Below, piece after piece: positions 18,253 to 26,842 of a DNA stretch of 64,000 nt. The DNA lies in contig CAVSDL010000007.1 of assembly GCA_963726775.1 (NCBI GenBank), positions 62,001 to 126,000 of the forward strand. The letters are read 5' to 3'. The notes beneath the pieces were generated by a model. That model saw nothing but the letters and a program-made list of their open reading frames with translations. It did no database searches and had not been told where the DNA came from. Made by a program: the position numbers and the translations under genes. Every line of letters starts with the position of its first letter. Positions within the stretch are counted from its first letter, which is position 1. The DNA is from CAIWHR01 sp963726775 (GTDB taxonomy: Bacteria > Pseudomonadota > Gammaproteobacteria > Burkholderiales > Casimicrobiaceae).

Positions 18253-19268
18253 TTTCCGGCCGCCTTCTCGACGTGCCCGCCGAATTCGTAGCGCATCGCC
18301 GAGAGCAGCTGGTCCTGGAACTTCGCTTCGCCGCGCGAGCTGAAGCGTTCGTACAGCGCCGTCGTGAGCACCGGCGTCGGAACCGCTTCGTCAATGGCGG
18401 CCTTGATCGTCCAGCGTCCCTCGCCCGAGTCGGAGACCTTGCCCGAGAATTGCGCAAGCGTCGGATCCCGGACCAGCGCCGCGGCCGTCAGGTCGAGCAG
18501 CCACGAGGCCACGACGCTGCCGCGCCGCCACACCTCGGCGACGTCCGCAAGGTTGAAATCGTATTGGTAATGCTCGGGGTCGCGCAGGGGCGTCGTCTCC
18601 GCGTCGACGTCCTGCCCGTTCCTGCCGACGTTCGCAGCGCGCAGCACGTTCATTCCTTCGGCGTACGCGGCCATCAATCCGTATTCGATGCCGTTGTGGA
18701 CCATCTTCACGAAGTGCCCGGCGCCGCTCGGCCCGCAGTGCAGGTAACCCCGTTCCGCGGTTCCGCCGGCTTTCTCCCGTCCCGGAGTGCGATTGACGGC
18801 GCCCATGCCCGGCGCAAGCGCGGCGAAAATCGGATCGAGGTGCATGGCCACCGCCGGCTCGCCGCCGATCATCATGCAGTACCCGCGCTCGAGACCCCAG
18901 ACGCCGCCACTGGTACCGACGTCCACGTAATGGATGCCCCGGGGTGCCAGCGCGCGCGCGCGCCGGATGTCGTCGACGTAGTGCGAGTTGCCGCCGTCGA
19001 CGAGGATGTCGCCCGGCTCGAGCGCGGGAAGCAGTTCGGCGATGGTCCTGTCGACAGCGCCCGCGGGCACCATCAACCAGACCGCGCGCGGCTTGGTGAG
19101 CTTCTGCACGAGGTCGGCAAGCGAAGACGCTGCTACGGCCTTTTCCTGCGCGAGTTCACCGACCGCTTCCGGCGTCATGTCGTAAACCACGCAGGCGTGG
19201 CCCTTCTTCAGGAGCCGCCGCACCATGTTCGCGCCCATCCGGCCGAGTCCGATCATTCCGAGTTGCAT
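18249..19268 (-). CDS. gnd: 6-phosphogluconate dehydrogenase, decarboxylating, short (GntZ/YqeC) type
   Basis: A 339-residue enzyme converting 6-phosphogluconate to ribulose 5-phosphate and CO2. The Rossmann start is MQLGMIGLGRMGANMVRR. Family motifs include DGGNSHY, DVGTSGGVWGLERG and the catalytic KMVHNGIEYG. It is about 130 residues shorter than the E. coli type (468) and belongs to the shorter class often linked with NAD+. It follows pgi and pgm on the same strand, matching a sugar-phosphate operon, and its stop overlaps the secreted metallopeptidase start. Confidence 0.95.
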   Translation of the reverse strand: MQLGMIGLGRMGANMVRRLLKKGHACVVYDMTPEAVGELAQEKAVAASSLADLVQKLTKPRAVWLMVPAGAVDRTIAELLPALEPGDILVDGGNSHYVDDIRRARALAPRGIHYVDVGTSGGVWGLERGYCMMIGGEPAVAMHLDPIFAALAPGMGAVNRTPGREKAGGTAERGYLHCGPSGAGHFVKMVHNGIEYGLMAAYAEGMNVLRAANVGRNGQDVDAETTPLRDPEHYQYDFNLADVAEVWRRGSVVASWLLDLTAAALVRDPTLAQFSGKVSDSGEGRWTIKAAIDEAVPTPVLTTALYERFSSRGEAKFQDQLLSAMRYEFGGHVEKAAGK

Positions 19269-19408
19269 GTTGTAGTCCCTGGTTGAGAGCTATCGCCGGC
19301 CGGTGCGGCATGTCCGGACCGGGCCTCCCGCAGCGCCGCCCCCGGAGCCCGGCGAAGCCGGAAAGGTGGTGGGGTGCTCGCACACGCGCGGCACCGGCGC
19401 GACACGCG

Positions 19409-21049
19409 TCATGCCTGCTTCATCCTGCGGTACCGCCGGATCAGCGCATTCGTCGAGCTGTCGTGCTCCAGCCCGGGCTCGGCGGCGCTCTCCAGTTCGG
19501 GAATGATACGTTGCGCGAGGACCTTGCCGAGTTCGACGCCCCACTGATCGAACGAGTCGATGTGCCAGACCGTGCCCTGCGTGAATACGCTGTGCTCGTA
19601 CAGCGCGACCAGCTTGCCCAGCGCTTCCGGCGTCATTCGCCGCAGCATGATCGTGTTCGAGGGTCGGTTGCCTTCGAACACGCGGTGTGGAACGAGATCC
19701 TCCGGCGTACCCTCGGCCTTCACCTGTTCCGCCGTCTTCCCGAAAGCCAATGCCTCGGTCTGCGCGAAGACGTTCGCGATCAGCGTATCGTGGTGGCCGC
19801 CGCGCGGATTCAGCGATTCGGCGAACGCGATGAAATCGCAGGGAATGAGCCGCGTCCCCTGGTGGATCAACTGAAAGAACGAGTGCTGGCCGTTGGTCCC
19901 CGGCTCGCCCCAGTAGATCGGGCTCGTGTCGCAGGCGACTTCGGCGCCGTCGAGCGTGACGTGCTTGCCATTGCTCTCCATCGCCAACTGCTGCAGGTAG
20001 GCCGGGAATCGTTTGAGGTACTGCTCGTAGGGAAGCACCGCGACCGTCTGCGCGTCGAAGAAGTCGTTGTACCAGACGGCCAGCAGACCCAGGAGCACCG
20101 GCAGGTTCCGCGCGAACGGCGCGATGCGAAAGTGCTCGTCCATCTCGTGAAAGCCGTCGAGCATCGCGCGAAAATGGTCGGGGCCGATCGCCAGCATCGT
20201 CGAGAGTCCGATCGCCGAATCCATCGAATAGCGTCCACCGACCCAATCCCAGAACCCGAACATGTTGGCGGTCTCGATGCCGAACTCGGACACCTTCGGC
20301 CCGTTTGTCGAAACAGCCACGAAGTGCCTCGCCACGGCCTTGGCATCGCCACCGAGACCGGCGAGCAACCAGTCCCGCGCAGTGCGCGCATTGGTCATCG
20401 TCTCCAGCGTCGTGAACGTCTTCGAGGAGACGACGAACATCGTTTCCGCGGGATCGAGGTCGCGTGTCGCCTCCGCGAAATCGGTGCCGTCGACGTTGGA
20501 AACAAAGCGAAACGTCATTGTCCGGTCGCTGTAGTGCCGGAGCGCCTCGTAAGCCATGACGGGGCCGAGATCCGAGCCGCCGATGCCGATGTTGACGACG
20601 TTGCGCATTCGCCTGCCGGTGCAGCCCTTCCAGGCGCCGCCGCGAACGCGGTGCGCGAATTCCGCCATCGCGTCCAGCACCGCGTGAACGCCGGGCACTA
20701 CGTTTTCGCCGTCGACGACCATGGTGGCCGTCCGCGGCGCGCGCAGCGCCACGTGGAGCACGGCCCGGTTCTCGGTGACGTTGATCTTCTCGCCGCCGAA
20801 CATGGCGTCGATGCGCGCGCGGAGTCCTGATTCCTCGGCCAGCCGGATCAGCAGGCCGACCGTCTCGTCGTCGATGCGGTTTTTCGAGTAATCGAGATAG
20901 ACGCCGGCGGCCTCGATCGTCATCCGCTCGCCGCGCGAGCGATCGGCGGCGAAGAGTTCGCGGAGGTGCCGGTTCCGGATCTTCCGATGGTGCGCGGCGA
21001 GCGCTTTCCACGCCGCGCGCGCCGTCAGTGCTGGGACCCCGGTCGTCAT
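19409..21049 (-). CDS. pgi: Glucose-6-phosphate isomerase
   Basis: A 546-residue enzyme interconverting glucose 6-phosphate and fructose 6-phosphate. Visible are the sugar-phosphate-binding IGIGGSDLGP, the FVSNVDGTD segment, SSKTFTTLET, and the C-terminal signature FDQWGVELGK. Length matches the proteobacterial form. It starts MTTGVPALTARAAW. It lies between pgm (170 bp upstream) and gnd (140 bp downstream). Confidence 0.98.
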   Translation of the reverse strand: MTTGVPALTARAAWKALAAHHRKIRNRHLRELFAADRSRGERMTIEAAGVYLDYSKNRIDDETVGLLIRLAEESGLRARIDAMFGGEKINVTENRAVLHVALRAPRTATMVVDGENVVPGVHAVLDAMAEFAHRVRGGAWKGCTGRRMRNVVNIGIGGSDLGPVMAYEALRHYSDRTMTFRFVSNVDGTDFAEATRDLDPAETMFVVSSKTFTTLETMTNARTARDWLLAGLGGDAKAVARHFVAVSTNGPKVSEFGIETANMFGFWDWVGGRYSMDSAIGLSTMLAIGPDHFRAMLDGFHEMDEHFRIAPFARNLPVLLGLLAVWYNDFFDAQTVAVLPYEQYLKRFPAYLQQLAMESNGKHVTLDGAEVACDTSPIYWGEPGTNGQHSFFQLIHQGTRLIPCDFIAFAESLNPRGGHHDTLIANVFAQTEALAFGKTAEQVKAEGTPEDLVPHRVFEGNRPSNTIMLRRMTPEALGKLVALYEHSVFTQGTVWHIDSFDQWGVELGKVLAQRIIPELESAAEPGLEHDSSTNALIRRYRRMKQA

Positions 21050-21219
21050 GCTCGCCTTCCTTTCATCGCCTCACCGCAAATCCGCCGGGGCTGCCCGCGC
21101 AGGCTGGAATCATACGTCAGGCCGCCGCAATCGCGCCGGGTCGTCACGACAGCGGACGTACAGGATGCGACAACTCCCCCGCTCCCGCTTCGATCTTGCG
21201 GCTGCGGGCGATGCGCGCG

Positions 21220-22875
21220 TCACAGCGCGCCCGCGTCGGCCAAGGCGTCGTTCACGATGCTTCGAGCTTCGACAACGATCGACTGCAGATGCGCCTCGTC
21301 CCTGAAACTCTCGGCGTATATCTTGTAGAGATTCTCCGTGCCGGACGGCCGGGCCGCGAACCAGCCATGGGCCGTGACGACCTTGAGACCGCCGATTGGT
21401 GCGTCGTTGCCGGGCGCATGCGTGAGCTTGCCGGTGATCGGATCGCCGGCGAGTGTCGCGGCAGTGACCGCGGCCGGCGAGAGGCGGCCGAGCCTTGTCT
21501 TCTGTTCCGGGGACGCCGGCGCATCGATGCGCGTGTACCAGGGCGTGCCGAACTCGGTCGTCAGTTCGCGGTAGTGTTCACCGGGATCCCTGCCCGTGAC
21601 CGCGGTGACCTCTGCCGCCAGCAGGTTCATGATCGGACCGTCCTTGTCCGTCGTCCACACCGTTCCGTCGCGTCGCAGGAAGCTCGCCCCGGCGCTCTCC
21701 TCGCCGCCGAAGCAGCACGATGCATCGAAGAGCCCCGGCGCGAACCACTTGAAGCCCACCGGCGCCTCAAAGAGCCGCCGGCCGAGCTTGGCGACGACGC
21801 GGTCGATCATGCCGCTGCTGACGAGCGTCTTGCCGACCACTGCCTGCGCAGGCCATCGCGGCCGGTGCGCCAGCAGGTAGCCGATCGCGACCGCCAGATA
21901 ATGGTTGGGGTTCATCAGCCCCGCCGACGGCGTGACGATGCCGTGCCGATCCGCGTCGGGATCGTTCGCGAAGGCGATCCGGTACCGGTCCTTGAGACCG
22001 ACGAGACGCGCCATCGCATAGGCGCTCGAGCAGTCCATGCGAATGCGGCCGTCGTGATCGACCGTCATGAACGCGAAGGTCGGGTCCACCTCCGGGTTCA
22101 CGACGGCGATGTCGAGCTTGTAGATCGCGTTGATCGGCTCCCAGTAATGCATCGCGGCGCCGCCGAGCGGGTCGACGGCGAGTTTCAGGCCGGCAACGCG
22201 GATGGCTTCCATGTCGATGACGTTGCCGAGATCGTTGACGTAGGGAAGAACGAAATCTTCCTGACGCGTGGACGACGCCTTCATGGCGGCGGCAAGCCCG
22301 ACGCGCCTCACTCCGGCGTTGCCGCCGCGCAGCAGCTCGTTGGCCCGGTCCTGCACCCATTGCGTCACCGCGCTGTCGGCGGGGCCGCCATCGGGCGGGT
22401 TGTACTTGAAGCCGCCATCCTCCGGCGGATTGTGCGACGGCGTGATGACGATGCCGTCGGCAAGGTGCGCACTGCGGCCGCGATTGTGGACGAGTATGGA
22501 GCGTGAAATGACCGGCGTGGGTGTTGCACCGTCGTCGCGCTGGATGACGGTCGCGACACCGTTGGCCGCCAGGACCTCCAGCGCCGTTCGCTGCGCCGGT
22601 CCCGACAGCGCATGCGTGTCCTTTCCCATGTAGAGCGGACCATCGGTGCCGCGGGATTGCCGGTAATCACACAAGGCCTGGGCGATCGCCAGCACGTGCG
22701 ATTCGGTGAACGAGCCGGCGAACGGCGTACCGCGGTGTCCGCTGGTGCCGAAGCTGACGCGCTCGCCGGGATTGTCGACGTCGGGCCGGCGCTGGAAATA
22801 TTCGCGCTCCAGGCGGACCGGATCAACCAGCATCCACTGCGGGGCCGGCTTGCCGGCGAGAGGCGAGATCGCCAT
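21220..22875 (-). CDS. pgm: Phosphoglucomutase (alpha-D-glucose specific)
   Basis: A 551-residue mutase interconverting glucose 1- and 6-phosphates, linking glycogen or nucleotide-sugar synthesis with glycolysis. The catalytic serine is in TPSHNPPEDGGFKYN. The metal-binding loop is DPDADRHG, the sugar loop GEESAGASF, and the phosphate-binding C-terminal part ARPSGTENLYKIYAESF. It starts MAISPLAGKPA. It is the first gene of the pgm-pgi-gnd series; the 1-kb region upstream shows no promoter I would trust for it. Confidence 0.97.
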   Translation of the reverse strand: MAISPLAGKPAPQWMLVDPVRLEREYFQRRPDVDNPGERVSFGTSGHRGTPFAGSFTESHVLAIAQALCDYRQSRGTDGPLYMGKDTHALSGPAQRTALEVLAANGVATVIQRDDGATPTPVISRSILVHNRGRSAHLADGIVITPSHNPPEDGGFKYNPPDGGPADSAVTQWVQDRANELLRGGNAGVRRVGLAAAMKASSTRQEDFVLPYVNDLGNVIDMEAIRVAGLKLAVDPLGGAAMHYWEPINAIYKLDIAVVNPEVDPTFAFMTVDHDGRIRMDCSSAYAMARLVGLKDRYRIAFANDPDADRHGIVTPSAGLMNPNHYLAVAIGYLLAHRPRWPAQAVVGKTLVSSGMIDRVVAKLGRRLFEAPVGFKWFAPGLFDASCCFGGEESAGASFLRRDGTVWTTDKDGPIMNLLAAEVTAVTGRDPGEHYRELTTEFGTPWYTRIDAPASPEQKTRLGRLSPAAVTAATLAGDPITGKLTHAPGNDAPIGGLKVVTAHGWFAARPSGTENLYKIYAESFRDEAHLQSIVVEARSIVNDALADAGAL

Positions 22876-23428
22876 GCGCGTCGGTCCTTTGGATGTTACC
22901 TGCTTGGCCTTACCCGATCCGGGGAATTCGACGACAACGCCGAGTCAGGAACCTACCGAGAATCCGCAATGCCGCTCCTGCGCGACTCCGCCGATCGCGC
23001 CGCTGTCGCGAATCCGAGCGGCGAATCCCGGCGCTCGTTGCAACCGGCTGCCGAATCCGCCGCGTGCAGCCGTGGAGGAGGAATCACGCGATGAACGCGC
23101 GACGCGACCCTTGTCGAAGGCAGCGGATCCGACAAGTGCAAACGCCGACGCGCATGCCCGACATGGTGCAAGCGGACGACCCGTGCACGAGAGTCGGATC
23201 GCTTTCCATCCGCGTTGCGCACACGAGCCAAATTGTACCTGCGCGGCACGCGCCAAAGGCGAGATGTCGACCAACGATCGCGGAGGGGCATCGGCTCGGC
23301 TGGCGCCCGGCCATTTTGTCCCGGTTCGGCCATTTGCAGCCGCGTGTCCGGCGCACGCGAACGACGACTCCCCGCGACGGTGTCAGGAAAACTTACATTC
23401 GGGTGGCGGTCCGAAGCGGGAAACTTTC

Positions 23429-23441
23429 TAAACCATTGATG
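23429..23441 (-). promoter_or_regulatory. IHF-like site upstream of the sigma-54-like promoter
   Basis: The minus strand reads CATCAATGGTTTA, matching the IHF consensus WATCAANNNNTTR except at the first base. Its centre lies about 50 bp before the predicted start, where IHF normally bends DNA at sigma-54 promoters. The surrounding 37 bp are AT-rich in a GC-rich context. Confidence 0.4.
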
Positions 23442-23460
23442 ACAGGATATTTATTGGATC

Positions 23461-23476
23461 GGGCCCGCCTCTTGCT
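23461..23476 (+). promoter_or_regulatory. Sigma-54-like -24/-12 promoter
   Basis: GGGCCCGCCTCTTGCT aligns with TGGCACGNNNNTTGCW at 10 of 12 defined positions, with the invariant GG and GC exactly 10 bp apart. The start is predicted near 23487. No protein gene begins nearby; a terminator follows 250 bp later. Confidence 0.42.
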
Positions 23477-23486
23477 AACGGCTTGC

Positions 23487-23757
23487 GTGCATCGAACCGG
23501 GAGCGCCAGCATAGGCGAAGTCAACGGTCGTCCCTGACGGTCAGGCGCAGCGCGGGCGAGGGGGATTGAAAACGCGCTGACCAGGCAGGGCTTGTTCCAG
23601 GTGGCAGGATCGGCGCATTGCGCGCCCGCCGTCGCGGGGCGCTTCGCCGTCAACGTCGTCCGGGCTGACGGATGGCAGGCCCCGAAACGGCGCGCTGCGA
23701 ACTGTCCTGAACACGGATTCCTGCGCATGACAACCCCGCCCGCGTGGCGGGATTTTT
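23487..23757 (+). ncRNA. Candidate small RNA between a sigma-54-like promoter and an intrinsic terminator
   Basis: This is inference from flanking signals: promoter-like element at 23461-23476 and a strong terminator ending near 23758 give a ~270-nt transcript with no plausible reading frame. It does not resemble RNase P RNA, tmRNA, 6S or 4.5S RNA, or a riboswitch that I recognise. The alternative is an attenuated leader of the downstream M64 operon. Confidence 0.3.
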
Positions 23758-23759
23758 TT
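23735..23759 (+). terminator. Orphan intrinsic terminator on the plus strand
   Basis: CCCGCC (23735-23740) pairs with GGCGGG (23746-23751) around CGCGT, followed by ATTTTTTTC. No plus-strand gene lies upstream within 3 kb apart from the proposed RNA, because pgm is transcribed the other way. Confidence 0.85.
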
Positions 23760-23921
23760 CGGTTCGCCGGTCATGAGCGCGATGACGTCGCCTCTTTCGC
23801 GCATCGTCGCGCCTTTCGGGGTGGTAATCTAGAGAAACGGGCGGCGTCGATCGCTGCGGGGCGTTACCTGCGACGGACACCCACGCCGTCTCGCCGCGTC
23901 CGCAGCGTCCCGGAGACCGCC

Positions 23922-24416
23922 ATGGCCAACTCGGAAGCCCCGCACACGCCCCGTCCGGCGGCACCCACGTACGCGTTGCGCCTGACGTTCGCCTACCAGG
24001 GCACAGCGCTGCGCCTCGCCGACAGCCGGCGCGTGGAGATGAGGGCGCCGCCGGTCGTGGGGCCCGCACCGAAGCCGGGGCAGTCCGGGTACTGGATCCA
24101 GGTGACCGACGCCTCCAGCCGCGTCGTCTACCATCGGTCGCTGCACAATCCGATCGCGGTCGACATCGAGTCGTACACGCCCGACCGCTCGCAGACGATC
24201 ACGCGCGTGCCGCTGTCAAAGAGCGAAGGGCAGTTCAGTGTGCTGATCCCCGATGTGCCGGAAGCCCTGTTGTTCGCGCTGCACGGGCCGCCGGATCCCC
24301 GCGTGCCCTCTACACCCGCGCAGGAACTCGTGCGCCTCGACGTCGACGCGCTGCGCAAGTTCCGCCCGACCGGCCGCGGCGGTCCCACGGGCTCCGGCAC
24401 GCCGCAGGGATCGTGA
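23922..24416 (+). CDS. Unknown protein coupled to the M64 peptidase
   Basis: A 164-residue soluble protein with no signal peptide. It is Pro-rich at the N-terminus, then has a beta-rich stretch with alternating hydrophobics (YALRLTFAYQ, VEMRAPP, GYWIQVTDA, RVVYHRSL, GQFSVLIPDVPEA) suggesting an Ig-like sandwich, and a Gly/Pro/Ser tail. The ATG at 23922 has GGAG 7 nt upstream. Its stop overlaps the GTG of the M64 gene (GTGA), so the two are translationally coupled and probably act together. It may supply the N-terminal beta domain that some M64 proteins carry in one chain; that is inference. Confidence 0.65.
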   Translation: MANSEAPHTPRPAAPTYALRLTFAYQGTALRLADSRRVEMRAPPVVGPAPKPGQSGYWIQVTDASSRVVYHRSLHNPIAVDIESYTPDRSQTITRVPLSKSEGQFSVLIPDVPEALLFALHGPPDPRVPSTPAQELVRLDVDALRKFRPTGRGGPTGSGTPQGS

Positions 24417-26086
24417 CGATGAGCGCGGCGGACGGATTCATCAGCGGCACGCAGAAGGTCGTCGACCACGGCGCCAATTCGCAGCGCTACAACATCGTCG
24501 TTCTCGGCGACGGCTATCGCGCCACGGAGATGGCCAAGTATCACGCCGACGTGCAGAACTTCGTCGACACGCTGCGCGCGACCGCTCCCTACGGCGACCT
24601 GTGGTGCGGCATCAACATCCACCGCGTGGACGTCGTCTCGACGGACAGCGGCGCCGACGATCCGGCGACCTGTGGCGACGCGAGCACGGGCTCCGGGACG
24701 CTGGCGCGGACGTATTTCGACGCGACGTTCTGCAGCGGCAACCTGGTGCGCCGGCTCCTGACCTGCGACAGCGCGAGCGCGCACAACGTGGCGCAGGCGC
24801 AGGTGCCCGAAGTGCACATGACGCTGGTCGTCGTGAACTCCGCGATGTACGGCGGCTCGGGCGGAGCCGTGGCGACGTTCTCGACCGCACCGGGCGCCGC
24901 GGAAATCGCCATGCACGAAATGGGGCACACCGCATTCGGCTTCGCCGACGAGTACGAATACTATTCCGGCTGCTTCAGCGGCGAGACCGGCCACAACACC
25001 TACGCGGGAGGCGAGCCGGTCGCCCCCAACGTCACGCTCGACACGCAGCGGAACTCGATGAAGTGGCGGGCGGTCCTGACGTCGCAGACGGACGCCCTGC
25101 CGACCACCCACAATGCCGACTGCGCGAAATGCGACACGCAGCCCAACCCGCAGGCGGCGACCTACGTCGGCGCCTACGAGGGCGCGCAATACGTCCATTG
25201 CGGATGCTATCGGCCGTCGCACAACTGCCGGATGCGCACGCTGGGCCAGCCGTTCTGCGGCGTCTGCCAGAAGGTGATCCGCGACACGCTGGCGCCCTTC
25301 CTGCCCGCGGCATATCAGGGGCTGTGGTGGAACGCGCCCGCCGGCTCCGAGTCGGGATGGGGGCTCAACATCGCGCACCAGCGCGACACGCTGTTCGCGA
25401 CCTGGTTCACCTACGACGCGACCGGCAAGGCGTGGTGGCTGTCGATGACGGCGGTGCTGACGGGCGGCAATGCCTATGCAGGCACGCTCTACCAGACCAG
25501 CGGTCCGCCGTTCAACGCGGTCCCGTTCAATCCGGCGCTGGTGGTCGCGACACCCGTAGGCAACGGAACGCTGACGTTCACGAATGCCGACAACGGCACC
25601 TTCGCCTACACCGTAAATGGTGTGTCGCAGACCAAGTCCATCACGCGGCAGGTTTTCGGACCGATGCCCCGATGCGTCTTCGGCATGCAGGCGAATCTGG
25701 CGCTCGCGACCAATTATCAGGACCTGTGGTGGAACGCGCCGGCGGGATCGGAATCGGGTTGGGGAATCAATTTCGCCCACGAGGGCAATACGATCTTCGC
25801 GACCTGGTTCACCTACGGCCTCGACGGCAAGCCCCTGTGGCTCGCCGCAACGGCGCCGCTGACGGCGCCTGGCACTTATTCGGGCACGCTCTACGAAACG
25901 CACGGTCCGGCGTTCAACGCGACGCCCTTCGACCCGGCGCAGGTGACGCCGACCGCGAGGGGCACGGCGACGTTCACGTTCGCCGACGGCAACACGGCGA
26001 CGTTCGCCTACACGGTCAATGGCGTGAGCCAGGCCAAGCAGATCACGCGCGAGGTCTTCGTGGCGCCGGGGACTGTCTGCCAGTAG
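24413..26086 (+). CDS. M64-family (IgA-peptidase-like) metallopeptidase with two C-terminal WW-type modules
   Basis: A 557-residue protein. The N-terminal M64 domain (about 10-295) has YNIVVLGDGY, the zinc site H168-E-M-G-H172 and the third-ligand region D179-E180 (FADEYEY), followed by a Cys-rich part (CAKC, HCGCY, FCGVC). Two copies of the module also found in the 16.4-kb protein follow at 301-423 and 435-557, joined by the linker NLALATNYQ and each ending with a Cys. No signal peptide is seen from the GTG at 24413 or the ATG at 24419, which is odd for this class. It overlaps the preceding gene by 4 bp. Confidence 0.82.
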   Translation: MTMSAADGFISGTQKVVDHGANSQRYNIVVLGDGYRATEMAKYHADVQNFVDTLRATAPYGDLWCGINIHRVDVVSTDSGADDPATCGDASTGSGTLARTYFDATFCSGNLVRRLLTCDSASAHNVAQAQVPEVHMTLVVVNSAMYGGSGGAVATFSTAPGAAEIAMHEMGHTAFGFADEYEYYSGCFSGETGHNTYAGGEPVAPNVTLDTQRNSMKWRAVLTSQTDALPTTHNADCAKCDTQPNPQAATYVGAYEGAQYVHCGCYRPSHNCRMRTLGQPFCGVCQKVIRDTLAPFLPAAYQGLWWNAPAGSESGWGLNIAHQRDTLFATWFTYDATGKAWWLSMTAVLTGGNAYAGTLYQTSGPPFNAVPFNPALVVATPVGNGTLTFTNADNGTFAYTVNGVSQTKSITRQVFGPMPRCVFGMQANLALATNYQDLWWNAPAGSESGWGINFAHEGNTIFATWFTYGLDGKPLWLAATAPLTAPGTYSGTLYETHGPAFNATPFDPAQVTPTARGTATFTFADGNTATFAYTVNGVSQAKQITREVFVAPGTVCQ

Positions 26087-26165
26087 ACGCGGCCCGGGAA
26101 CTGTCACACGGGGATCGGCGTCCGCACGTCCGCGACACGGTTGCCGCGAAGTCCGCGGCGCCTGA

Positions 26166-26456
26166 TTGCCGGCACAGGGTTCCCGGCGCGGCGAACACCT
26201 CGCGCGTGATCTGCTTGGCCTGGCTGATGCCGTCGACCGTATCGGCGAACGTCGCGCTGTTGCCGTTGGCGAACGCGAAGCTCGCCGTTCCTACCGGCGC
26301 TGCAACCACATTGGCCGCGTTGAACGGCACCGCGCTGAACGCCGGCCCGCGTGTCCGATAGAGCGTCCCGGAGTACGTCGCGGGCCCCGTCGGGCTGGCA
26401 GTCACCGCCAGCCGGAGCGGCGCGCCGTCGACGCCATAGGTGAAGACAACCCACGG
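26166..26456 (-). pseudogene. Decayed orphan copy of the WW-type module
   Basis: Read on the minus strand, this stretch encodes FTYGVDGAPLRLAVT, YSGTLYRTRGPAFSAVPF, FAFANGNSATFADTVDG and QAKQITREVFAAPGTLC, clearly the second half of the module in the M64 protein. It has no start or peptidase domain. At its upstream edge 6 nt are inserted after the Trp codon, and the final codon-stop (CAG TAG in the intact gene) is replaced by CGG CAA. It lies inverted, 80 bp after the M64 gene end, so the two form a long imperfect inverted repeat. Confidence 0.85.
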
Positions 26457-26842
26457 CGACGCACATCCGCACCGTCTCCCCGTCGGCTCGCCCGCGTCAA
26501 CCCGCCATACGCTGTCGCAGCAGACAGCTCATGCCGTTGGACTTCCTATCCGTGCGCCGATTTCCTTGCGCACCGCCGCACTCCGGCGCGACGCTATGCA
26601 TTTGTCATCGCCACGGCGAACCAGGAACAGGATCCCCCGCTGATTAGCGGCATTGCAACCGTGCGCGGGAAAGTAATATCGTTGAAGGTGCGCGCTGTCA
26701 TCGCCCGACGATTGGCGCGACCGCCATTGCGCTTCCCATTCGTGCGCGCGGCGCGCCCACGTCGCGGTTTGCCGCCTCAGCTCAAGCGGGCTGCGGTCCG
26801 TGGGTTCCTTTCACTGAAGATCGTGTCAGCTCGGGAGGCATC
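26457..26842. other. Intergenic region before the HAF-repeat protein gene
   Basis: 386 bp with no supported gene. The only clear signal is the GGGAGG ribosome binding site at its right end. A few AT-richer patches (around 26585 and 26665) do not form a recognisable promoter pair. Confidence 0.5.

Larger units (their letters stand above)
22876..23921. other. 1,046-bp intergenic region upstream of pgm
   Basis: No protein gene is convincing; the open frames are Arg-rich and without similarity. The right half carries an AT-rich patch (23421-23457) with an IHF-like site, a sigma-54-like promoter (23461-23476), and a plus-strand terminator (23735-23759), suggesting an unannotated transcript. A 9-bp direct repeat CGGCCATTT (23308 and 23327, 19 bp apart) could be part of an activator site. 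Confidence 0.6.

Noticed and set aside
22893..23537. A 214-codon plus-strand frame upstream of the M64 operon
   Set aside because: Arg-rich, without domain features, and it passes through the AT-rich patch and the promoter-like element.
23592..23921. Upstream extension of the gene at 23922 to a TTG at 23592
   Set aside because: The extension runs through a strong terminator, and the ATG at 23922 has a ribosome binding site.
26104..26472. A 122-codon minus-strand frame over the module remnant
   Set aside because: It is out of frame with the recognisable module sequence; the remnant is better described as a pseudogene in the other frame.
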